Shown here: positions 18,212 to 26,087 of the stretch, piece by piece
Layout of the letters: each line of letters starts with the position of its first letter
How positions within the stretch are numbered: the stretch's first letter is position 1
Origin: Novosphingobium terrae
GTDB taxonomy: Bacteria; Pseudomonadota; Alphaproteobacteria; Sphingomonadales; Sphingomonadaceae
Direction of reading: 5' to 3'
DNA: 64,000 nt
NCBI RefSeq assembly: GCF_017163935.1
Contig: NZ_JABVZR010000002.1
Span: 930,001 to 994,000 of the forward strand
Program-made: the position numbers and the translations under genes
Notes under the pieces: model-generated
The model's input: only the letters and a program-made list of their open reading frames with translations
Database searches by the model: none
Told to the model about the DNA's origin: nothing

Positions 18212-19398
18212 TGCCTCTCGCAGATATCAAGGTGCTGGATTTCACCCATGCCATCGCCGGGCCCACCGCCACGCAAATGCTGGCGCAACTGGGCGCTCAG
18301 GTCACCAAGGTGGAGCCTCCCGGCACAGGCGACAGCTTCCGCCATTATACCGAGCATGCCGGGCTGCCCGGACTGTCGATCCCCTTTGCTGCGGTCAATG
18401 CCGGGAAACGCTCGCTCACGCTGGATCTGAAAGCGCCCGAAGGGCTGGCCATCGCCCGCGATCTGGCCGCGCAGGCCGATATTCTGGTCGAGAACTTTCG
18501 GCCCGGCGTGATGGACAGGCTCGGCCTCGGCCCTGAGGCCCTGCGCGCGCTCAACCCGCGCCTGATCTACCTCTCGCTTTCCGGCTTCGGGCAGGAGGGG
18601 CCGCTCAAGGATCGCGGCGCCTATGACCATATCGCGCAGGCCACATCGGGCATGGCGATGATGAACGCCACCCCCGAAGGTCCGCTGAAAATCGGCATTC
18701 CGGTGGTGGACAGCTTCACCGGCTATCTCGGTGTGATCGGCGTGCTGGCCGCACTGCGCCGCCGCGACCTCACGGGCGAGGGCGAGCGTCTGGATGTGGC
18801 GATGATCGATGCCGCGCTGAAAATCATGGGCTCGGCGGCCTCGGTCTGGTCCTATACGGGGCAGGCGCCCAAAGGCACGGGCAATCGGGGCTTCCGTCTG
18901 GTCGCGACGGCGGAATATTACGCCTGCCGTACCGGCTGGATCGCGCTGGGGGCCAACCATCAGCACCAGATCGCCGCGCTGTTCACCGCTCTGGGCCATC
19001 CCAAGCTGATTGAGGACGAGCGTTTCGCCACCCATGCCGCCCGCGTGACGCATTATGCCGATCTGAAAGGCTGGCTGACGGCCCAGATGCTGCTCCACGA
19101 TGCGCAGGCGCTGGATGAAACGCTGGCCGCCGCAGGCGTGCCCGCCGCCCGCATCGGCGAGATCGGCGATATCCTCTCCCATCCGCATATCGCCCAGCGC
19201 GGGCTGCTGCACAGCGCCACGCTGCCGGGGCAGGAGAAAGCTCTGAACATTCTCGGCCCCGGCTTCGGCCCGAGCTTCCCTCGCCCGGAAGGTCCCGCCA
19301 CCGTGCCCACTCTGGGCGCCGACACCGACGCCATTCTGGCCGAACTGGGCATGGACAAAAGCGCCATTACCGCCCTGCGCAACGCCAAGGTGATCTGA
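18208..19398 (+). CDS. CaiB/BaiF class III CoA-transferase (third of three)
   Basis: A 396-residue class III CoA-transferase with PLADIKVLDFTHAIAGPTAT, DILVENFRPGVMDRLGLG and the probable catalytic Asp140 (RGAYDHIAQATSGM). The central motif GIPVVDSFTGYLGVIGVLAA is typical of succinyl-CoA-type or crotonobetainyl/mesaconyl-type enzymes, but the substrate cannot be deduced. The first ATG (18208) overlaps the previous stop; a second ATG follows directly at 18211. The next gene starts immediately after its TGA. Confidence 0.92.
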   Translation: MMPLADIKVLDFTHAIAGPTATQMLAQLGAQVTKVEPPGTGDSFRHYTEHAGLPGLSIPFAAVNAGKRSLTLDLKAPEGLAIARDLAAQADILVENFRPGVMDRLGLGPEALRALNPRLIYLSLSGFGQEGPLKDRGAYDHIAQATSGMAMMNATPEGPLKIGIPVVDSFTGYLGVIGVLAALRRRDLTGEGERLDVAMIDAALKIMGSAASVWSYTGQAPKGTGNRGFRLVATAEYYACRTGWIALGANHQHQIAALFTALGHPKLIEDERFATHAARVTHYADLKGWLTAQMLLHDAQALDETLAAAGVPAARIGEIGDILSHPHIAQRGLLHSATLPGQEKALNILGPGFGPSFPRPEGPATVPTLGADTDAILAELGMDKSAITALRNAKVI

Positions 19399-20505
19399 AT
19401 GACCGCGACCCAAATCCTGCTGCTGGGCGATCTGATCCTCGATGTTCCCGATGCCGATCACTGGCTTTCGGGCCTTGCCCCCACGCTGCGTGCCGCCGAT
19501 CTGGTCATCGGCCATCTGGAGGTGCCCCACACCACCAGCACCGAGGAGGTGCCCGGAGACGTGCCCGCCCCCGGCGCCGATCCTGCCCATCTTGATGCTC
19601 TGGCCCGCGCGGGGGTCAGCGCCGTCAGCATGGCGGGCAACCATATGATGGACTGCGGCGATCAGGGTCTGGCCGATACGATGGCGGGGCTGGACCGCAA
19701 CCACATCGCTCACGCGGGTGCAGGTCCCGATCTGGCAACCGCCCGCGCCCCGCGCCTGATTCCAGGGGGCGAGCGGACCATCGCCCTGCTCAGCTACAAT
19801 TGCGTCGGCCCGGAGTTGAGCTGGGCGGGCGAGGACAAGCCGGGCTGCGCCTATGTCCGTATCCTGCCCGAGGATGGCGGCCCCTCCCGCCCGCAGGCCA
19901 ATCTGGTCACCATCGATCCAGCGTCTCAAGCGCTGATGGAGGCCGATATTGCGGCGGCCAAAGGCAAGGCCGATCTGGTGGTGGTCGCGCTTCACAAGGG
20001 CATCACCCATCGCCCCGCCGCTCTGGCCCCCTATGAGCGCCCCTTGAGCGCCGCCGCCATCGCCGCCGGAGCCGATGTGGTGGTGGGCCACCACGCCCAT
20101 ATCGCGCGCGGCATCGAAATCATCGACGGCAGGCCGGTGTTCCACGGGCTGGGCAATGGCTGCGTGGTGACTCATGCGCTCTCCCCCGCTCAGGATCACC
20201 CGGCCCGCGCCGAATGGGTCGAGCGCCGCAAGCGTATGTTCGGTTTCGAGCCCGATCCGGCCTATCCCCTCTCCCCCTTCCACCCCGAGGCGGTGAACGG
20301 CATGATCGGCCAGATCCTCTGGCATGAGGATGGCAGGATCGAAACCGGCCTGCTGCCCATCTGGTTCGAGCCGCCCGGCCGCCCCGTGATGGCGGGCGAG
20401 AAGGCAGGCGATGTTGTCGCCTATATCCGGCGTATCGGCGAAGCAGCAGGCCTGCCGCCGCTGCAATGGCACAGCAAGGATGGGGTCAGCTTCAGCCTTG
20501 GCTGA
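19399..20505 (+). CDS. CapA-family metallophosphoesterase-like protein
   Basis: A 368-residue protein of the CapA fold (PGA_cap, calcineurin-like). GDLILD, GHLEVP, MAGNHMMDCGDQGL, HKGITHRPA, and VVVGHHAHIARGIEIIDGRPVFHGLGN are the metal-site motifs of the family, read in the correct order. Classical CapA acts in poly-gamma-glutamate capsule synthesis, but this copy has no signal peptide and lies in a CoA/TRAP operon, so it is probably a cytoplasmic hydrolase or ligase with a different role. It follows the third CoA-transferase without a gap and ends convergent with the small zinc-ribbon gene, overlapping it by 14 bases. Confidence 0.85.
   Translation: MTATQILLLGDLILDVPDADHWLSGLAPTLRAADLVIGHLEVPHTTSTEEVPGDVPAPGADPAHLDALARAGVSAVSMAGNHMMDCGDQGLADTMAGLDRNHIAHAGAGPDLATARAPRLIPGGERTIALLSYNCVGPELSWAGEDKPGCAYVRILPEDGGPSRPQANLVTIDPASQALMEADIAAAKGKADLVVVALHKGITHRPAALAPYERPLSAAAIAAGADVVVGHHAHIARGIEIIDGRPVFHGLGNGCVVTHALSPAQDHPARAEWVERRKRMFGFEPDPAYPLSPFHPEAVNGMIGQILWHEDGRIETGLLPIWFEPPGRPVMAGEKAGDVVAYIRRIGEAAGLPPLQWHSKDGVSFSLG
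20492..20505. terminator. Hairpin holding both convergent stop codons
   Basis: TCAGCC and GGCTGA form a six-pair stem around TT. The TGA of the CapA-like gene and the TGA of the opposite zinc-ribbon gene are the two ends of this palindrome. It may work as a weak two-way terminator; there is no T run. Confidence 0.3.
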
Positions 20506-20686
20506 GGACAGAGACAGGAAGACGGGGCGTTTTCTTGCCCTTGGTGCGCCCGGTCAGATGAAACATCCCGCAACGGTCGCAGCGATAGGGGCGCAAGGGA
20601 TAGGCGGCGCTGAAAACGACCTCAAGCGCCTCCGCCTCGGTGCGATAGCGCTTTTTTCGCAGGCAAATGCTCAGACGGGTCCGCAT
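20492..20686 (-). CDS. Small zinc-ribbon-like protein
   Basis: A 64-residue basic protein. It has KKRYRTEAEAL followed by a knuckle RPYRCDRCGMFHLTGR, in which CxxC and the following His could bind zinc. Short proteins with this Y-x-C-x2-C-G-x3-HLT pattern are widespread in alphaproteobacteria and have no assigned role; nucleic-acid binding is a guess from the charge. No strong ribosome site precedes the ATG at 20686. Confidence 0.65.
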   Translation of the reverse strand: MRTRLSICLRKKRYRTEAEALEVVFSAAYPLRPYRCDRCGMFHLTGRTKGKKTPRLPVSVLSQG

Positions 20687-20760
20687 TGGGGGAGAATAAT
20701 GGCTCGGCAGGCGGGATCAAGGGGAGGCTTGCCCCCAACGATCCCGCGCCGGCACCTGAT

Positions 20761-21282
20761 TCAGACCAGCAGCGAGAGGAAACCCTGCTGCTGGCTGGCA
20801 TAGGCCTGAGTCAGCAATTGCGTGATCTTCGCCCGTGTGGCGGCCGGGTCCGTCGTCGTGGAGGTCGAGGTGTCGCTGCCCGTGCTGTCCGTGGTCGAGC
20901 CGGTTGTGCTGCTGCCATCGGTACTCGTGCCGGAGGCGCTCGTGCCCGTGGAGCTGGTGCCCGTGCCTGTCGTGGCCGTGCCTGTCGTGGACGCGCCCGC
21001 AGCCAGCGATTGCGCCAGCGAGCTGATCTCGGTCAGCAGGCCTTGCGTGGTGTCATAGCTGCTGCCCAGCAGCGCGCTCAACGCATTGGTGGAGGTCGAG
21101 GTGGTGTTGGTCCCCAACAACGTCGCAAGATTGGACGCGCTGGAATCGGTGCCGTTGATCATGGAGATCAGCGAAGTGGCATCGCTGCCATTGGTGGTCG
21201 ATCCGCTGGTGCCGGAACTGAGCTGATTGAGATAGGTCGACAGAGCGCCGACGGCACTGGTGGTGCTGGAAATACTCGTCAT
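20761..21282 (-). CDS. Ser/Thr/Gly-rich low-complexity protein
   Basis: A 173-residue protein with no family I recognise. Residues 1-95 are Ser/Thr/Asn-rich with hydrophobic heptads (LATLLGT, ALSALLGSS, LLTEISSLAQSLAAG), residues about 97-145 are almost purely Thr, Ser, Gly and Asp, and the end (RAKITQLLTQAYASQQQGFL) is a short helix. AAGGAGG lies eight bases before the ATG, so translation is well supported. No signal peptide is seen. The layout of short helices and a disordered T/S/G linker resembles flagellar or secreted structural proteins, but this is only a resemblance. Confidence 0.7.
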   Translation of the reverse strand: MTSISSTTSAVGALSTYLNQLSSGTSGSTTNGSDATSLISMINGTDSSASNLATLLGTNTTSTSTNALSALLGSSYDTTQGLLTEISSLAQSLAAGASTTGTATTGTGTSSTGTSASGTSTDGSSTTGSTTDSTGSDTSTSTTTDPAATRAKITQLLTQAYASQQQGFLSLLV

Positions 21283-21422
21283 GCTCCAAGCCTCCTTGCC
21301 AAGCCTTTGAATCCAGAGCGAGCCTGTTCTAGCGGGAAAATCCCTTTGCCGGGTGGCGAGGCACCCTAGGACAATCCCCTAATTTCCACCTCCGAGCGCA
21401 ACGGGGGCACGCTCCACTGGCC

Positions 21423-22280
21423 TTATTCCGCATCGATCCGCAGCGCCTGGGCGCGTTTGAACAGATCGAGGATCAGCGGATCGCTCTCCCCCGCGCGCAT
21501 TGCCACCTGAAACAGAATATCCCGCTCGGGCGCGGGCCAGACCTCGACCAGAGCGCCCCGGGCCATCGCCCCGGCGGTCATCAAGGCCGGCAGCAGGGCG
21601 ATCCCCTGCCCCGCCGCCACCGTATCGATCAGCGTCTGCACATTGTTGCAGCGATGGACGATGCCGGGCTCCAGACCTTTTTCAGCCAATGTTTCCAGCA
21701 TGATCCGATGCAGCGGCGAATGGCGCGGCAGCGACCAGACCGGCACCTTGTCACTCATGCCAGCCGCCGTGGCCGGGCTGCCCGCCCAGACCAGCTTCAC
21801 CGTGCCGATCGAGGCCACCTTTAGCCCCGGCGCCGCCACCGGCCCGGCCAGAAACACCAGATCGCTGACGGCGCTGAGCAGATGCTCGATCAGATGGGCC
21901 GTCAGCTCGATCGAGACATCCATGGTGACGCCGGGGAAATCCTGTTCGATCCCGGCCAGAAAGCCCGGCATGCAGGTGGCGGCGGCAATTTCGCCCGTGC
22001 CGATCCGCACCGATCCGGCACGGTGGCCGCTGTCCAGCGCGCGTTCCAGTTGAATCCAGATCGGCTCGCAATCCTGCACCAACTGCCGGGCGCGGGCGGT
22101 GAGCAGCATGCGCCGCCCCTCGCGCTGGAACAGCGGATAGCCCAACTGCCCCTCCAGCTCGCGCATGCGCGCCGAAATCGTGGGCTGGGTGGTGTTGAGC
22201 CGGGCCGCAGCGGCATGAAATGTGCCCAGCCGCGCGATCCACAGCAGCGTTTCCAGATGATAGAGCGCAATGCGGTTCAT
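21423..22280 (-). CDS. LysR-family transcriptional regulator
   Basis: A 285-residue LysR protein with an N-terminal helix-turn-helix (GTFHAAAARLNTTQPTISARMRELEGQLGYPLF) and an effector domain. It is divergent from the CoA-transferase pair, with a near-perfect 18-bp palindrome in the gap between them, so it probably activates these genes in response to a short-chain acid or its CoA ester. Confidence 0.92.
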   Translation of the reverse strand: MNRIALYHLETLLWIARLGTFHAAAARLNTTQPTISARMRELEGQLGYPLFQREGRRMLLTARARQLVQDCEPIWIQLERALDSGHRAGSVRIGTGEIAAATCMPGFLAGIEQDFPGVTMDVSIELTAHLIEHLLSAVSDLVFLAGPVAAPGLKVASIGTVKLVWAGSPATAAGMSDKVPVWSLPRHSPLHRIMLETLAEKGLEPGIVHRCNNVQTLIDTVAAGQGIALLPALMTAGAMARGALVEVWPAPERDILFQVAMRAGESDPLILDLFKRAQALRIDAE

Positions 22281-22295
22281 GGGCCATCCGATAGG

Positions 22296-22313
22296 CTTTA
22301 TCTATCGATAAAG
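22296..22313. promoter_or_regulatory. Candidate LysR binding site
   Basis: CTTTATC and GATAAAG flank a four-base centre in the intergenic region between the divergent LysR gene and the CoA-transferase genes. Both position and dyad symmetry fit a LysR recognition site. Confidence 0.45.
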
Positions 22314-22391
22314 GTAAAAATCTATTATTAGAGCAAATGTTTTGATCCTGCTATCCCCACGCTCAACAAAAGCCAGGAGAAGGATGTCCGG

Positions 22392-23101
<710 letters not shown>

Positions 23102-23102
<1 letters not shown>

Positions 23103-23737
23103 TGCCCTGGACCAGAGATGATATGGCCGCCCGCGCCGCGCGCGAACTGCAAGACGGCTTCTATGTGAACCTTGGCATCGGCATTCCCACGCTGGTCGCC
23201 AACCATGTGCCCGCTGGTGTAACCGTCACGCTGCAGAGCGAAAACGGCATGCTCGGCATCGGCCCTTTCCCCTACGAGGGCGAGGAAGATGCCGACCTCA
23301 TCAATGCTGGCAAGCAGACCATCAGCGAACTGCCCCAATCAGCCTATTTCGACAGCGCCACCAGCTTCGGCATGATCCGCGGCGGCCATATCGACCTGAC
23401 CGTCCTTGGCGCCATGGAGGTCTCCGAGAACGGCGACATCGCCAACTGGATGATCCCCGGCAAGATGATCAAGGGCATGGGCGGGGCGATGGACCTTGTC
23501 GCAGGCGTGAAGAAAATCATCGTGGTGATGGAGCATAACGCCAAGGACGGCTCCCCCAAGTTCATCCCCGCCTGCACCCTGCCGCTGACAGGCCTTGGCG
23601 TGGTGGACATGATCGTGACCGATCTGGCGGTGTTCCAGCGCCCGGATCACAGCTCGCCCTTCAAGCTGCTGGAGCTGGCGCCGGGGGTTTCCGTGGAAGA
23701 GGTTCGCGAGAAGACTTCGGCGAAGTTTGTCGAGTAA
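23102..23737 (+). CDS. scoB: 3-oxoacid CoA-transferase subunit B
   Basis: A 211-residue beta subunit. The active-site glutamate that forms the glutamyl-CoA thioester is Glu47 in [30 protein letters not shown] and [19 protein letters not shown] are the other family motifs. Length and order fit the usual two-gene pair, and the one-base overlap with subunit A gives equal expression. The MITE-like element starts 15 bases after its stop. Confidence 0.95.
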
Positions 23738-23752
23738 GGGGAAAAGGGAAAA

Positions 23753-23773
23753 GCGAGGGGGTTACCCCCTCGC
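23753..23773. terminator. Hairpin in left end of the MITE-like element
   Basis: A perfect nine-pair stem GCGAGGGGG/CCCCCTCGC with a TTA loop, 15 bases after the stop of scoB. No T run follows, so termination is inferred from stem strength only. Confidence 0.45.
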
Positions 23774-23960
23774 GCTCCCATAACGTCTTCCGACGCAAGG
23801 GCAGTGGCGCCCGATCATAGCGCCCCGGCTCTCCACCTGCGCCACCTCAAGCGCCGCAGGCTTTAAAACCGAAAGCACTGCGCAATGAATATCTGCCTGC
23901 GGCGCAGCGACCTTGGCGCCAAGGCCGAACCCGAAGCGCAACATAGACATTAATGGGAGC

Positions 23961-23981
23961 GCGAGGGTGTAACACCCTCGC
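23961..23981. terminator. Hairpin in right end of the MITE-like element
   Basis: A perfect nine-pair stem GCGAGGGTG/CACCCTCGC with TAA loop, followed on the plus strand by ATTTCTCTCC; on the minus strand it is 22 bases past the stop of the glycosidase-like gene. Confidence 0.45.
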
Positions 23982-24003
23982 ATTTCTCTCCTTCAAACCT
24001 TCT

Positions 24004-26037
24004 TCAATGAACAGGCGTCAACCCCAGATAGGCCGAACTCCAGAGCTGGGCGGCGTTCGACTCATCCGCATCCCCGGCGCCTGCACCGAAGGCCACCACC
24101 TTATAATGGCCGTTCTCGAACGCCCATGACCACAGTTCGGAACTGGCCATATCGCGATGCGCCTCAATGCCCTTCCACAACGCCGTCCGGGCCGCCACCA
24201 GATGGGTACGGACCGGAACCGACAGATCACGGCGCTTCAGCTGGCGATCCAGACCAGCGGCCAGCAGGGCCTGCTGCCATGACCAGACCACCAGACCGTG
24301 ATAGGCGCTTTGGGTGAAGCGACCCTTGTCCTCGGGCGTACCGTAGACGGCATTGGCGACCAGCAGGCCCACATCCGTCATCAGGCCAGCCGGAAAGGGG
24401 CGCATCATGGCGGTGACGTCGCGATCCAGCACCACGGGGTCAGGGCTGCCGAACATCAGCGCAAAGCCGGGATCGGAGTTCACCACGCGGACGGGTGCCC
24501 CATCGGCGTTGAGAGACAGGGCATGGAAGCGCAGGGGCTGGGCACCCACGGCCTTCAGCGCGGCTTGAGCGGGCACCTTCAGCGCGGCGGCATAGGCGGT
24601 GACATCGGCCTTGGCCTGAGCGGCGGGGACGGCCACATCGAAGAAGGTGGGCGCCTTGCTGGCCCAGATGTCGGCTGCGGCACCGGCCCTGGCGAAGGCG
24701 GATTTGTCCTCGCCCGACATATAGGGCGCCAGCACGCCGGAGGCCGTCAGGCGCTGGATGGCGCGCAGGGCGGCGGGGGCGAGGACGGCGTTCACGTCAT
24801 AGGGATAGCGGCCGAGACCAAGGCCATCATTGCTGTCGCGCCATTCGCCGGTGGTGCGGCCATCCTTGATCGCGAGCAGATGCGCGACCGAGGGGTTTTG
24901 CGCGAAGGGCTGCGTGGTGGCCAGCACATAGCGCAGGTTGCGCATCAGGGCAGCACCTGCGGTTTCCTGCGCATCGCCCGCCTTGCCGCTGGGGGCGGCC
25001 AGAAACGCCCTGGCGCGGGCCATACCGGCGGGGCTGCCCAGCAGGGCGCGCTCGACCAGCGGGGCCAGCATATAGCTGGAATCGATCATGGCGTAGTCAT
25101 ATTCGGGGGCGTCGGTAAGGGGCTGGTGGTGACGCAGATGGTCCAGCACGGCGAATTCGCCAATGCCTTCCTCATGCGCGGCCTCACCCTGCGGCGACAG
25201 GCGGGCGATCACCGAGCGCAGCCCGCCCTCGATGGCCTCGGGCTGCAAGGCAGGCATCAGCAGGCTGAGCGACATCATCGTGTCGCGCCCGAAATAGGTG
25301 TTGAAGCGCCATGACCCGGCCATGAATTTCTCGCGATAGCTCAGGAAGCTGAGCGTGTTGCGCGCGGCGGGATCACGGTTCGCCTTGGGCGAGAGCAGCG
25401 CATCGCCTTGCAGCGGGGTGAGCGGGGTTTCGCCGCTCTGCGCCTCGATGCGCAGGGTGATCTTGCCGTCGGCGCCTGCCGTGATGCGGCCCATCGCCAG
25501 CGTGCCCTGCACCACCGTCACGGCAAGGCGATAGCCCGGCGCGCCATCCAGACGATCGCGCTGCCAGAGGATGGTCTGGCCGCTGATGCTGGGAGTGGTC
25601 TCGACCTCGGGGGTCTTGATGCCGTCGCTCTGGTAATCGCGCAGCACGCGCACCGAGGAGAGGACCGCCTGCTTCACCTGCAAGGCGGAGGCGGTGATTT
25701 CAGCTGTGGCGGTGATGCCATAGAGCTTGCGGCCCTTGGCATCCTCCACCGTCTGCGCCGTGGGCGGGGTGACCATGCGCCATGTGGCAGTCTGGCCAAG
25801 ATGATCGAACCACAGGCCAACGCCGCTGTTCCCCGCCGGAAAGGCCACCAGAATGCGCGGATCGAGACCAGAGCGCAGCAGCAGATGCGCCGCGACCGGA
25901 CCCTGCCGATAGAAGCTGTTGAGATTGTTCCCTTCCTTCACCTCGAACTGCAGCGGTTGAGCAGCGGGTTGCGCATGGGCCACAGGCACGGCCAACAAGG
26001 CAGCGGCGGCAAGCGAGAGGGAAGATTTCAAAAGCAT
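24004..26037 (-). CDS. Secreted six-hairpin-glycosidase-like protein
   Basis: A 677-residue protein beginning with a signal peptide (MLLKSSLSLAAAALLAVPVAHA). I start at 26037 because GGAG lies eight bases upstream; an in-frame ATG at 26055 lacks this. The core SWRFNTYFGRDTMMSLSLLMP, HEEGIGEFA, GEWRDSNDGLG and LWSWAFENGHYKVVAFGAG resembles the (alpha/alpha)6 barrel of glycogen-debranching-type and related glycosidases; acidic residues in FGRD and WRDSNDG are possible catalytic groups. I cannot give a GH family. It is on the same strand as and 50 bases downstream of the halogenase, behind the TonB receptor, which suggests a polysaccharide or glycoconjugate substrate. Confidence 0.72.
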   Translation of the reverse strand: MLLKSSLSLAAAALLAVPVAHAQPAAQPLQFEVKEGNNLNSFYRQGPVAAHLLLRSGLDPRILVAFPAGNSGVGLWFDHLGQTATWRMVTPPTAQTVEDAKGRKLYGITATAEITASALQVKQAVLSSVRVLRDYQSDGIKTPEVETTPSISGQTILWQRDRLDGAPGYRLAVTVVQGTLAMGRITAGADGKITLRIEAQSGETPLTPLQGDALLSPKANRDPAARNTLSFLSYREKFMAGSWRFNTYFGRDTMMSLSLLMPALQPEAIEGGLRSVIARLSPQGEAAHEEGIGEFAVLDHLRHHQPLTDAPEYDYAMIDSSYMLAPLVERALLGSPAGMARARAFLAAPSGKAGDAQETAGAALMRNLRYVLATTQPFAQNPSVAHLLAIKDGRTTGEWRDSNDGLGLGRYPYDVNAVLAPAALRAIQRLTASGVLAPYMSGEDKSAFARAGAAADIWASKAPTFFDVAVPAAQAKADVTAYAAALKVPAQAALKAVGAQPLRFHALSLNADGAPVRVVNSDPGFALMFGSPDPVVLDRDVTAMMRPFPAGLMTDVGLLVANAVYGTPEDKGRFTQSAYHGLVVWSWQQALLAAGLDRQLKRRDLSVPVRTHLVAARTALWKGIEAHRDMASSELWSWAFENGHYKVVAFGAGAGDADESNAAQLWSSAYLGLTPVH

Positions 26038-26087
26038 CGATAGAACTCCGATCAAGCCGAATGTATGGCTCTGCGGTCAAAATTGGG

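Larger units (their letters stand above)
23753..23981. mobile_element. MITE-like 229-bp element with hairpin terminal repeats
   Basis: The element has terminal inverted repeats of about 31 bases. The left end (23753-23783) is GCGAGGGGG-TTA-CCCCCTCGC followed by GCTCCCATAA. The right end, read on the other strand, is GCGAGGGTG-TTA-CACCCTCGC followed by GCTCCCATTA. Each repeat is therefore itself a 9-bp-stem hairpin, and the compensating G/T and C/A changes keep the stem paired. A 73-codon frame on the minus strand lies inside the element; it has no ribosome site and I do not call it a gene. It sits between convergent genes and probably ends transcription from both sides. Confidence 0.65.

Noticed and set aside
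18193..20472. 759-codon minus-strand frame
   Set aside because: Antisense shadow of the third CoA-transferase and the CapA-like gene, which both have clear family motifs.
23762..23983. 73-codon minus-strand frame
   Set aside because: It lies completely inside the MITE-like element and includes its hairpins; no ribosome site, so it is a by-product of the repeat.
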